Positions 23,381 through 35,171 of a DNA stretch of 64,000 bases are shown here, in pieces (within the stretch, counting starts at the first letter, position 1; the number at the start of each line of letters is the position of its first letter). A program made the translations under genes and the position numbers. This stretch comes from Schistosoma haematobium (lineage: Eukaryota > Platyhelminthes > Trematoda > Strigeidida > Schistosomatidae). The stretch spans positions 14,221,256 through 14,285,255 of the forward strand of contig NC_067200.1 of NCBI RefSeq assembly GCF_000699445.3. Direction: 5' to 3'. Below the pieces are notes generated by a model. That model did no database searches and was not told the DNA's origin. It was given only the letters and a program-made list of their open reading frames with translations.

Positions 23381-24530
23381 CGATAATTAACGTGGTAAAT
23401 CAAAAGCGTACATACCTATCTAAATGTGTTATATGTTCTCTTGAGAACAATACTCATGTTCACATTTGGTCATGTGTTTTCGGGAAACCATCAATAACAA
23501 AGCAGAAAATGTTCATCATTATCGCTGAACAATATTTTCAACGTTTTCGGGATAAGTCAAACAGATATTAGTTTCTCGATTATATGATCATGTGTATTAT
23601 TTCTAATGTGAAATTTGTCTGCTGGATCACAGATTGATTAAAATACTTCGATGAAACCAATGACTGGACTAATTAGTACTAATTTATCATCCGATCATCC
23701 GAAACGTAGTTAACATGACACTGCTCTCATTAGTTTTAGGTGGGCTTCAACCATTTCAACCTCAATAATGGACTGGTAAATTCATTTTAATCGTTTTTGA
23801 TTCTGACTTTCAAACGAGGCTTAGTTGGAAACATTTGAATTGTAATCTTAATTAATTTTTCTACAGTTGCAGTCGTCATATTCCGAAATCCATCTTCATG
23901 CATGCTAATTCTGATAAATTCACACAAGTATTTTATTCTTCAACACTTACAAAGTATAGATGTGTTTCTGTTATGCATGTCAGTTACTAATATATTCGAA
24001 ATCTTGACGGACTTCCAAAATCGTTTTCTTACGGAAAGGAATGCGCTCCTAATTATATTAGTATGCATAATGAAGGAAACTTTAACTGCCTTAGCATTAT
24101 GTTGAATACCCACCATATTGAATTTAGGCTTTTTAGCCCTCGGTTTCATTTAAGTGTATGATTTCGAAAGAGTTTTGTTCTTCATTACTCACTTGATACT
24201 AATGAATGCACACTGTTGCGTTCTTGGTATCGACCAATAGTTGAGCTAAAAAATAATTAATTAATCTCAAAATTACAATGATGTTCATAAATGGCAAAGA
24301 TTTTTGAAACTAAGACAATTCGTATTTGTCTTTGTCAGTATGTTATGATTATTTGTGACAGGTAATTCCAAAGAATGTTTTTAGCACGATAGATATTCTA
24401 TTGTACTCAAATGTCGACTAATTGTACAATAATTCTTGCGATGATCACTATAACCTTTGATTCATTTGTATACATTTAGTGGATTAACGTTTCTACTAGT
24501 TGAGTGACTGCCGAGTAATAAGCATTTAGT
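23381..24530. other. Intergenic, no confident gene
   Basis: AT-rich. One weak candidate: after acceptor TTAATTTTTCTACAG (23866) the phase-1 frame stays open for about 78 codons to a TGA near 24105. The peptide is hydrophobic and unlike anything I know, and there is no partner exon, so it is not called. Confidence 0.5.
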
Positions 24531-27330
24531 AAGATGATGGTCTATTTTAAACTACTGACAAAGGTAGAGACGGGTATGCCGATGAAGAACGGTTTATATT
24601 TGGGAAACATGAGGTTCCTAGAAAACGCGTCTTGATGTATGGTTCTGAATTTAGTGTCCCAAAGTGTGATCGACAGTGTGAATTTGCGTCGGTTTCATCG
24701 TGATGAAATGTTTTGTTAACGTTTTAACAACTTGGTATCCCAACCAACTAGGGTTTTCAATCTGGACCACATTACCGTTTTACCCATCGTTTTCTCAAAC
24801 ACTCAGGAATTTACTGAAAGTCAGGAATCTTGAGAATCCAAAAGGACTAAGACCCTTCTTGCAACTACAGCAACAACCAACATGCATGAATTGAATATCC
24901 GTACAATGTGGAGGACGAAAAAGACCAAAGAGTTTCTTGAAGATGAAAAGACATGACGTAATAATGCTTCTAATAAGCTCAATAAAAATGACTGACTATG
25001 AGAAAAATGTTGCTTTACTGTTGTCATAAAGAAGATGCTTCGAACAACAAAGGTCATGTCATGGTTTAGAGCAAAGAATTACAAAAAGAATTTATGGACT
25101 GAAAATCTCATATATCCAGGATTAGGAAAACATTTATGTTACGTCCAAATTATTATTGAAGCACAGTTGAGTGACATACCTATAACTCTCGACCTAAATA
25201 TCAAGCCTAACAAATTTCCGTTCACGTATCAAACGTTCATATTGAGCAGTCACTCTACTCTGAATTTGTTCATAAACTCTGTTCAATTTGTCCCTTAGAT
25301 TTCTTCGCATGCGATTAAATTACGTCGTCGTCCTGCCTTGATTGTGATGTCAGTGTCTGCTACGAAAGGCGAGCTGTTATCTGAAGGATCGATAGGTGAT
25401 AATATTATCATTAAGAATTCATGGATTACTAATGGTTTGTGTGGTATGAGTGTAGTAAATGTAAGATATTCTCTACGAGTGATTCGAATAAGTCATACTA
25501 AAGACTGTCCACGCATGCTCACAAACGGGCAAATGATGTCTCAGCAGACTACATGGGGTTAGATAAAGAAGTTGAAATGTTTGCAGACGATAGACAGTCT
25601 CATGAAATTGAATTCGAGTATTTAGCGATACAGTGTACTGATGCAGTCATGAGAGCAATAACATGCCGCGATAAAGGTGTCAAATCGAGTTTCATGAATA
25701 TTGTGGAGTCGACAACGAGTGAAGTGAACCGGTCTTCTATTTTATTTGCGATAATATTATGTTGATTCCTTTCAACAACAGCTAAGGCCTCCTCACAAAA
25801 GCCGTGGTCAGTCGCAACGCATGTATGTTTCGAGGAAATGAGTGTTTGCTGTGCGAAGTAGAACACAACGTTGGCCTCTGCAAAATTTTGAAGGCATTGG
25901 TTAAATTAAGAGAATGAATTTCATGGCTGAAGAGGGGACACAATAATCAACGATGTATGCTAAATACATCTGTAGTTACACACAAACCTTAGTTGAAATG
26001 AGTACTGTTAACAAAATTATCTAGCGATAACTACCCAATAAACAAAGCAAAGGCATTTGTCTAAGCCTGGTACTCAAAGTGAAAAAACACTAAGGATTAA
26101 TGCTGATGTGATATTAAACTGTGATTTGTTTACTTCAAATGTTCCTAAAACTCCAGTGACATCGCTTTTACGATCCACTGAAAATCATAAGCATATTTTT
26201 TCAACAAGACTGATTTGAGATGCAAGTATGCTCGTTTCATGAATGCGATCCTTGAATGGATTGTAATGTTAAGGATAGATTTGTTAGTCCCAAAATTGAT
26301 GTGACTATGAGTTCACAAAAACCGAATTTGTAGAGGACGTTTCATGATAGCGCTCAATATAGTATTCTTCAGTATTGCGTCAGGAAAATCACTTGTTGAC
26401 TATGGCAACCACATATACGACTAGAGAGTTGACGTGTTTTTTGTTGATATGTGGTGTTATTTTCAACCACTACTTCTTACAACTCATATTATGGTCTGTT
26501 AAGACTGGTCAGTCATTGTGCGGAATTGTAAAAGCAAAGATCATCGTTGTTCATTGGGTTTGCTCAAGTGCATTGACTCAAAATGAATGACTGATGATGC
26601 ATCTAAGACCATATGTGAAACGAATAGTGTGATGAGCTCGATTAAAGTTCAGGGTAAATTTACATCATCTATCGTGAAATGTATAGATGATGGTCGATGC
26701 AGGCGTCACTGATCAAATTCATGTTTTATGAAATGAAGTATGCAGTTATCCATTGAAGTTGGATCTGCCTGCTTCGCGTTTGACATGTTACTCACGGTTA
26801 TCACTGAATTAATATTTACGCGGTGCAACATATTATCGAGATACAAACGGGATGATGGCAGTTTGGATGAGGTTTGTAGGCTTCATGCGGTTGAACTGAA
26901 TTGTGTGCGATCAAACAACGGTTTTTGAGATCAAATCCCTTGACTGAATGTAAAGCATACTTCAATAACGGAGAACAAATGCAAAATTAGTGTATCGGTT
27001 ATTATAAAGATGTTCAAAGCAATGATTATCGTTTGCAAAATCAAGTGTGATTTTAAGTTCTGTATTGAGGTACAGTCCGGTTTACTGCATTTTTGACAAT
27101 ACTATGATAACGGTTAGAGCTTTATTATCTGGATGGACAATAATTTATCGTTTCACTATATGAATTGTTGCAATGCTTTATGAATTGAGAAACCCATCAA
27201 AACAAATTGGAATACTCTTCCGGGGATTACTTTAATGTCGAGTTAATGCTGAAAATACATGCAGCTTTGTATCGACCAATGTAATTATTCACAAGAATTT
27301 CTAAATATTATGGACTAAAATATAACCAGC
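24531..27330. other. Unrecognised, probably decayed repeat DNA
   Basis: Less AT-rich than the flanks, with several short frames on + but none with a recognisable domain. Near 24880 a stretch reading LNIRTM resembles the start of an RTE endonuclease (the TWNVRTM region). This suggests very old retroelement remnants. No splice-bounded symmetric micro-exons were found. Confidence 0.35.
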
Positions 27331-27335
27331 TTGTT

Positions 27336-30300
27336 TTAGCGAAGTGCTCATTGAAATCAGCGTAGAGGTAGGTCTTACCTGTGCTAAAGCACTTGCGTAT
27401 ATCGTTGGTGTAGATTGTAAAGAGCAATCGACCCAAGACACTACCTTACCCAACACCACTGGCTATTGGTCGAGGAGCAGATGTTTTAGAGTTAATCTTG
27501 ATTATTTGGTATATATTTATGAGAAAAGATTTGATCCATTGCAACAGGGGGTTTGTAATTCCAACAAACTGAAGTCTGTTGATTGGGAGGTTATGAGACA
27601 CTTTATCTAAGGCTTTCTTAATATCGAAATATAGTATAACCACTAGTTTCTTTTGGTCACGTATGCGAGTAACCTTGTTAAAGAAGTCTATCAGGCATGT
27701 ACTGCACAACCTTGTTTTAATGAAGCCGTGTTGTGGCGGGTCTATTAGATCTTCCTTCAGTAGGTGATCAGATAGTTGATTTTGTATCACTTTTTCCATT
27801 ATGCGTGATATGACTGGAGTGATATTTACAGGTCTGTAGTTTTTGACCAGGTTTATCGGTCCTGATTTGTGTTTGGGAAGAACATACGTTACCTTCCAGG
27901 TTTCCGGATATGTACCTGTTTCTAAAGATAATGTGTATATTTTGAGTATTAGCGTCTGTATGTTCGGTCCTGACATTTTGTAAAGGATTGACGGGATGTC
28001 AGCGGCACCAGAACTCGCATTTGATCCAAGGGTTCCGATGGCAATATGTATACTCCTAATATCAAAATTTATGGTGCCAAGATAATTTTTGCTGATGCAC
28101 TTTTTGTTATTATCTGGGATATGAGATGTGTTCTCGTTGTGGAAAACCATTCACTTACCAGTCCGTTGATGATGATTTGGTCATAATATGTTACACCATC
28201 GTGCGGTATGGAGTGAAGGTTTTGATCTGCGTTCTTTCTTATGCGTCTCGCAAGGAGAAGACATAAATTTTGGTCTTTAGGTGCAGCAGTTGGTGCAGTA
28301 CGTTCTTCTGCATGTTAATGTTTCTTGAGTTAACTTTGCACTCCTTCAAGTACAGAGTATATCTGGTGCAGGGCACTGAAGTCCTTTGTTATATAGTACG
28401 TCTTTTTCACTTTCGCAACTTAGACTTAGTCTTTTGGTTAATATAAGGAGTAGTTGTTTTAAAGGCAGTTTTAGAGGGAATTGTAGTGTCCAGTGCAGAT
28501 TTGGTGATGGTATTGAATATTTCTAGTGTTTTTAAGAGGTTATCACTGGTAAAGAACCTGCTCCAGTCTGAATGCTTTATTAGTAATCGAAGGTTTTCGC
28601 AGTCAACGTTTGCATAACCTATATATTGAAAACGAGTATTTGGTGTCATTAATTTGTTGCACTTGGCCTGCTTAAGCATCTGGGCTACCTGGTCCTGCCA
28701 TCTAGACATTTCAACAGGTTATCTATTTTTGTTTTTTTTTAATATATCGTCATGTCTATTAATCGCATAAGCTATCCTGGTGCATTTCTGAAAATTGTAC
28801 AACCTTTCGTTATCAACGTTACAAAAAGCTCAATAAGAGATAATGTGGTTGCTGGCAATGTGCAGAGAAAAGAATATACGTTATTCAGATGTTCAATTAC
28901 TGGACTGCTGACAGCCAACTGGCGATCACTCAATACTTATCTAGGGATGAGCCAATCAGAAGCGTTTGAGCAATTTTAAGGTCGCGGAGCCAAGTTCAGG
29001 ATGTGATGCTAACATTCGATCGGCTTACAACGGATTTTTGAGAAGAGGTGATTACTGAGAGGCAACAACCCTGAACCTTACCCTATCGGTTTATTTCTGA
29101 ACCTTTATCGGACCTTAACAAGAATACCCACTGAAATTCATTACTTTATTATAATATATTTTTTCACTTTATACCAACTGTATTCTGATTGTCTAATAAT
29201 TGTCAAGATCATTTAAGATTCGTTCATACGTCGTCCCTAAATTACAGTCTCGCTACGGAAACTTGTTGAAATACTTTACGCTGCGAATTCTATATTGTAT
29301 CAAAAATATATTACTGAATAAAGCTAATAATAATAAATCGGAAGCGTGCGGACGACTATTTTATGATTGCTGTTGTGAAACGTTTCTCCAACCACAATTC
29401 ATGTTGGTGTGACACTGTGACAGAATATCAAGTCAAGAATGTTGTGATTTCGTGTAGGCAGGTACACATGTTGCTGCCAAACGTTTAGGTCTAAGGACCT
29501 AAGTATGCTTTCAAAGCATAATGGTCCAGAACGTGTCTCCCAGCTGATGGTTGGAAGGTTTAAATCACCACAAACAATTTTGTAGGCGAAATCAAGCGAG
29601 GCAGCCTTAGCAAATAACTCACTCATAATAGTGTCAGTTGAACTGGCAGCGTTAGGAGCAAGATATGCGCATTCGATTGGTATTTTACATTCATGGGTGT
29701 GTACAGCAAGCTATATCGAATCTGATAGCTTGCTGAGGATATTGTCGCTATAGATTTCCGCCCTCATATTTTTTGATGCATATGCAAGACAACCACAACC
29801 GTCCTTGGTGACTCGGTCACAGCGGATGAGCTCATAAATATCCGTTTGGAGGTATGAGTCTGTGATATTGGAGGACAACCAACTCTCCATCATCAAAATA
29901 AGTGAAGGGTTGTTGAAAAGTAACAGTGTGCGTAGGTCAGTCATCTTATTTTGTGCAGATCGACCAGTGATTAGCACAAGTGTCAGGTGCGGTGAGTGTT
30001 TGTCTAGTAGAAGGGTGTGCTGTAAACCCATGGGATCGTCTGTTTTGTCGTAAGAATTGATAGTACTGGCTCCATGTTCATTTTGGGAGGAGTAGGATAT
30101 GGTGTTTTAGGATGTGTTCAATCGCCAAAATTGTAACTGCGTCTACTACGTAAACCGGGTTGATTGGTTTGCAATTCATTGAAGATTCGGCGCTGGATTA
30201 CAGTCCTGTCATGGATTATTATAATCCTTTCAAATGTTGGAATACGCCTCAGTAATGACTGACCATTGAGGAGGCGATTGGCAAACTTTACGTTCGCTTT

Positions 30301-31140
30301 ATCAAGTGTATTATAAACAATGACACTGTGCATACACTTTAGTCTTTTCAGCACTTCTGATGATATATGGTCCATTCCTTTTTCATTGTTTTTCATAGTT
30401 TCGAGATCAGGATTTTCTAGAACACTGATTAAATATTTGTACGGTAATACGTTTTGAATAGTTAGGGTGAGGCTAAGTTCGTTTTGACTGCTTTGAGAAC
30501 TTTCACCGGTGTGATTACTGAAATTTATATCAACATTGTTAGGGTCTATTTGGTTGCGTACAAACTTGTTACAAGTGTCTACCGGGTGATTACCTTGTAC
30601 ATACCTAGTTTAGGAATGGAGTATATATGTGACTGAGTAGTCGAGATCTACATCATTGGGATGGCTACTGTAGATGATCTTACATGGACTCTGCGGGCCG
30701 CTACATAGGATGGTCAATTGTGGGTTTCTTGTGTGTTTGAGGTCAACCGCACTGTCTAAATACTGCTCACAACATATGATGCTTTTGGGTGGGCTGTCAA
30801 AGGATGTCGACTCATGCGGTATGTGACTACTATTATTTATGTCTACAAGCGAGATGTAAGGTAGTGATATGTCATGCCCAAGTACATGATGCATGTCTGA
30901 TATATTATTAATAATGGCTTTATTCAATATCATATTTCGGTACAATATAGAATTCTCAGCACAGGGTATTTCAACAAGTTACTTACGCAAACATCAGTGA
31001 CAAAATATGGTGCAGACCGATCAGTGTGTTTATAGAGCTTCACATTATTCGTTTTATTGACTGATTTAGACCTTCTACAGATGCTATAGGCATCAGGAGA
31101 GATTATATGTTTTTTAGATGTCCTGGACATTATCAAAAGT
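27336..31140 (-). mobile_element. CR1-like non-LTR retrotransposon, decayed
   Basis: Read on the - strand in order: a possible ORF1 region with stops (31140-30118); an endonuclease region (30031-29711 with LRTLLLFNNPSLILMMESWLS; 29626-29399 with GDLNLPTISWE and NHNILDLIF); a linker (28709-28407); and a reverse transcriptase (28150-27336) with NYRPVNITPVISRIMEKVI, QHGF, LYFDIKKALDKVSH and SGVGxGSVLGPLLF. The catalytic box is damaged: TYLYADFNEH where YADD is expected. Stops and frameshifts break it throughout. The 3' end is missing. It resembles schistosome CR1/Jockey-type elements. Confidence 0.8.
28715..29395. mobile_element. Unidentified insertion within the CR1-like element
   Basis: About 680 bp separates the endonuclease part (ends 29399) from the linker (ends 28709) of the CR1-like element and fits neither. 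It carries a short + frame and no domain I recognise. It is probably a younger nested insertion, nature unknown. Confidence 0.4.
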
Positions 31141-31509
31141 ATTAAGTGTTTGTATTAAGTGAACAGCGTCTGTTATGACTCAACTTATTAGTTGTATAAA
31201 GTTCTATGATGTGAGCAGATCCAATATTTGTTAATAGCTAATATAATAACGCTAATGAACGAAAAGAGGTGGACAGCGTGAGAAATAGTGAACTTAATGT
31301 ACGACGTTGAGTCACAAGATGAAGTGTCAAGTTAATAGAACCCTATCAGAAATGAATTATTTTTTGCTAGTAAATGTTGTTAAATTAAAAGTAAAAACTA
31401 ATAGGTAGACAAAATATAACCACGTGAAGAAAAGTTACAACCTTTAGAAGCAGTGCCAAGTAGGTTCTGACGAAACGGTCAACGTCAAACCGTACATTAC
31501 AATCGTCAT

Positions 31510-31960
31510 GTGGTGATCTGAAGTTATGTCAGTTCCTCTCCTAGTTCTCACGCCAACCACTGACCTTCCAAATTTTTTCCAGATGCAAACATAATCGAAC
31601 TGTTTCTGCATAGTGTGAACCGTTGAGACCCATGTAGCTCTGAGTGTAGAGGAATATTGTGCGACCTACAACTACTTTGTTGAATGAATATAAATTTTCG
31701 AATCTCTCGCCATTCCCGTTCATTTCTCCCATTGCATGTCTTCCCAAGATATTGTCCACTCCAACTTTAACGTTTAGATCTCCTATCAGGATGGTCAGGT
31801 CTTTTGTATGAGCGCTTCACTATGATAGATTTCAGACCTTCATAGAGCTGATATTTATCGTCGTCATCCCCATCACTTGTGGATGCACAGCACAGTTTAA
31901 TATTCATTGTGATTCCCTTCTTCATTGTGTGCTGAACGTCCAAGGGCAAAAAATAATGCA
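31510..31960 (-). pseudogene. SR2/RTE-like endonuclease fragment
   Basis: On the - strand, two frames give KKGITMNIKLCCASTSD (31930 downward) and MGEMNGNGERFENLYSFNK (31730 downward). These match the AP-endonuclease domain of schistosome SR2-like elements (the region with EGITMN...CYAPT and GDLN). It has a frameshift at about 31765 and no polymerase attached. Confidence 0.75.
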
Positions 31961-32329
31961 TTTGGTGAATCGATCAACGATCTAAGTATCATATGTTGCA
32001 TAAAATTTATCAACTTTATCCAAGGTCTGCAAAGCAAAATATGAAAGAATTTCCACATAAGTTTGTCAAAGACTGTGCAAAGAAAGTTTATGCTGACTTT
32101 TTCCGGAAAACCCCGGACACTTTCTATGTGGTCTATCAATAGTGAATTTAAATCGTATAGAAACAGAAGCTTAGTCGCCTGGATATAACTTTCACATACC
32201 CAAAGTACAAGACGATAGAACAGAGACAGAAACTCAACTTGACAATTTATTTCATGAAATCAAAGAGACGCACCCGATTAGTGAAAAGGAGTGTTGAGAT
32301 ATTCAGAAAATATCACAAAAATTGTCCTG

Positions 32330-32640
32330 TTAAGTCTAATGGTATCCTTGGGCTTAAAATGGACATTTCCTATTGGTCATTATTTATTTAGCGTGTCATT
32401 TTCCTGTTGGTCAAATCTTGTACAAATGTTATTTTCTATTTTTTGGTACGGTGTGGTCTGCTTGATTGGTATATAAACAGAGTATGTTTGAAATGTAATG
32501 ATTCATATCTCACAGGCTGAGACTTGCTTTCTGGACTCAACTGGCTGAGCTAGATAGGAAGGCAGGACCAATCAGGACTCTAGGTTGTTCTTACGCGTTT
32601 TACGCGTCTTTGGTCCGATCGATAATTCGCTGCTCTCTCT
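32330..32640 (+). mobile_element. Solo-LTR-like sequence
   Basis: Shares with 13405-13840 the run GTACAAATGTTATTT, a TATA motif (GGTATATAAACAGAG, near 32470), TTTGAAAT and the block CTGGACTCAACTGG. Same family, diverged copy. No internal retroviral-type coding sequence adjoins it. Confidence 0.5.
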
Positions 32641-32805
32641 AATCAACAGTCCACAGTTATAACATGGATAAAGGCTGCTTTAAACCTAAACTATTCGATA
32701 CCGCAAACCATTATCTCATTTCACTCACACCACAGTCTAAACTTTTATCCAAAGACCTTCTGATAGCATTAAGATATATTAAGCGGACTGATGATATAAT
32801 GATGT

Positions 32806-32806
<1 letters not shown>

Positions 32807-32838
<32 letters not shown>

Positions 32839-33465
32839 TTATTCTCAAATAACAGTTTGTTACATGAGGCATGCCAGTTTATAGGCAAGATCAAATTGAT
32901 ACAAATGATACAATATTCGCTGTAGTAAATTACATAGCTGGGCTGATAATTTATGAGATATGAATGTAGATGGTTTTAAGCAGTTCTACAGTTAGCGCGC
33001 TTCATGAAAGTTGCGTTGCGAATGTGCGACTGATGGTCAAGGATAGGTCCATTGAAGGTATGAGCTTCTAGAAATCGCAACCTTATGTCCCTTTGGAATA
33101 TCCAAGGCTTTAACGATGGTGCAGGATGAAGTCACCTGTTCCATATCTCAAGAGGGCTGAAAGAGGGAGCAAGTAAAAGAAAACACGAGAGGCAGAGTAG
33201 CCAATATTCTTGAAGGAATGCTTAACGTATGATTACTCAGTCTAATTTTCTTTTATAAAGGTATTTGTTAAGAAAGAGCATTTTAGTAGGTTAAAGAAAA
33301 TAGGTGTTAACAAGGTGTGAGTAGACATACAACTGACAAATGGAGGCGATTCGGAAAGGAGCTGAGAGTACGGGATTGTGTGATTATAAAATAAAATATA
33401 GTGCTAGGAACAGTATTGTGATATACAATTGGCTATCTTCCTTTTATTATCGAAGCTATTAGAGC
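32807..33465 (-). mobile_element. 3' end of a non-LTR retrotransposon with (TTA)n tail
   Basis: At the left edge ten or so TAA repeats (32809-32838) precede TTTATTCTCAAATAAC; on the - strand this reads as a 3' UTR ending GTTATTTGAGAATAAA followed by (TTA)n, the tail style of schistosome CR1-like elements. No coding part remains. Confidence 0.6.
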
Positions 33466-33935
33466 CCCTTTCATTTTTTTTGTATTATTATTTTTCAGGT
33501 ATTATAGGGTCTTGAGTAGGCTTCGTATATTAGCGAATTGTCTAGTTTGCTTGTAATAGGATTTCTGGGTAGGAAGTGAAACCAATTCAACGTTCGTAAC
33601 ACGATTTAATGAGGTATTTTGCGCGATAAATCAGCATCAATACCATACGTTCGTGACATCCCACTAAAACATAAGGAGCCGTAATTAAACAAAATGTTCT
33701 GCCCTACAGACATGGATGGATTGAAGTTATCTCCCCACCTTCATGTTTGCTGGTCAGTAACGCCACCCTCCCTCCTTTTGTGATGTTAGGCTCTTACGTT
33801 TGTGGTAAGTATGAATACTGCTTTAATCAAAGCCCATAGTTGGAATACACTGTCTTTACTAGGTCCATGTTACAAGCAAATCCGATAGTTGAAAAGTCTT
33901 TTTTTGGGGTTAGATGTCCATATAGTATATCACAC
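33466..33935. other. Intergenic, nothing recognised
   Basis: No open frame of note, no splice-bounded short exons and no repeat family that I can name. Confidence 0.5.
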
Positions 33936-33939
33936 TGCT

Positions 33940-34430
33940 ATGGAAATAACTAATGTTACGGTCAGAAAAAGGTCCGAGTGTTGTTTTAATGATCACAACA
34001 GATTATGTCTCCGAGATGAAGTCCAATTTAAGCAACCACGTTAGATTCAAGTTGAATAAAAGTAAAAAGTACTTGACTGATCCAACTGCGAGAAGAATCA
34101 CGAAAGTACTCAGAGATTTTCGGAGGAAAATTAAGATCGACAGGTCCTACGAACTCATAAGTCTCGTTTGCCGCACACGGTGTGGTTTACCAAAAATACA
34201 TAAACAAGTTATTCATTTCGGCCTATACTGTCAATGGTCATTTAATCTAACTACAAAGTCGCGCGATGCTTAGCGGTTTAGTTAGTACCAGTTCGTTAAC
34301 GATTAGCCACATATACATTAAACGATTCTTTTGGATTCGGTGCCAGCATGAACCATATAAATGTTGCTAGGAAGTTAATAGTTTACTTTGATATGAAATC
34401 ATCGTTTATAAAAATACCACTTCTTTAAAC
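33940..34430 (+). pseudogene. Penelope-like element reverse transcriptase fragment
   Basis: The + frame 33953-34273 reads VVLMITTDYVSEM, then LTDPTARRITKVLRDFRRK and the hallmark CGLPKIHK of Penelope-like elements. After a stop, a shifted frame near 34385 gives YFDMKSSFIKIPL, which fits the first catalytic motif region (SFDVxSLFTNIPL type). Only the N-terminal part of the polymerase survives and it is frameshifted. Confidence 0.7.
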
Positions 34431-34593
34431 CATAGAAATAGCTTACAAGCATTCTGACATCCTTACACTACCGGCATGGTAAATCAATCGGCTATTAATC
34501 ATGTTCACAAATGTTGTGTAGCTCCAGTTCAACAATTCTTGGCTGATTGATTTCAATTCATATATTTCTTTATTATCGTTATTTTATTTTTAG

Positions 34594-34966
34594 TTGTTTC
34601 ATTACACAATCATCTAATGTTTGTTAACTCCGTGAGTTCTTATCTCTACTTCAATATTCTGGAAGTTTCCCCCTCAAACCATATTTACCAGAAACAAACA
34701 ATTATTTATGACATTACTAACTATGTTGATTCAAATGCAGGCGAGAGAACGCAGGCAAATTTAGAGTCGAATACAGGGTTAAGTGAATCAGTAAGCACAT
34801 TTATATCTAAGAACGTGAAAAACTCATTGGGCAATTTGAATAATAAATATTTGGGCTATTCCGTGGTCAATTTGTGTGGGCTGTCAGACGTCGTCAATCA
34901 CAAAAGTTCATACAAACAAGACAATAATAATTCTAAGATGCACCATTTTCCAATTTTCGAATGATA
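34594..34966 (+). CDS. Possible terminal exon of an unknown gene
   Basis: A strong acceptor (TTATTTTATTTTTAG, ending 34593) opens a frame in phase 1 that stays open for about 123 codons to TGA at 34964. The peptide is Ser/Asn-rich and hydrophilic (for example SNAGERTQANLESNTGLSES) with an internal ATG at 34617. The incoming phase is the same as that of the micro-exon genes on either side, but no partner exon was found nearby. Not recognised; could be chance. Confidence 0.25.
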
Positions 34967-34969
34967 ATG

Positions 34970-35171
34970 TCTGTTAAACAAGTCAAGGAGAGGGCTTGAT
35001 AAAATGAAATGTTAACAGACTTAGGTTTATGTTGATCACTTAAACAACAATTTATATTTTTGCAAAAAAAACGTCATCAAAATCAAACAAGGCACGTCCA
35101 TCAATTCACATTTATCCATCTCGTCTATTCCGCCTTCAAAACATTCTGCCATCAGACCATTCAGTTACAAA
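34970..35171. other. Short intergenic gap
   Basis: Between the possible exon and the 2.77-kb array; no feature seen. Confidence 0.5.

Noticed and set aside
23744..23779. 36-nt block between ATTAGTTTTAG and GTAAAT downstream of gene 1
   Set aside because: In the phase used by all other exons it contains TAA, it lies past the SINE and past the predicted poly(A) signal, and it has no copy in gene 2.
25035..25765. Three successive + strand frames of 70-87 codons
   Set aside because: No recognisable domain, in different frames, no splice signals linking them; more likely decayed repeat DNA.
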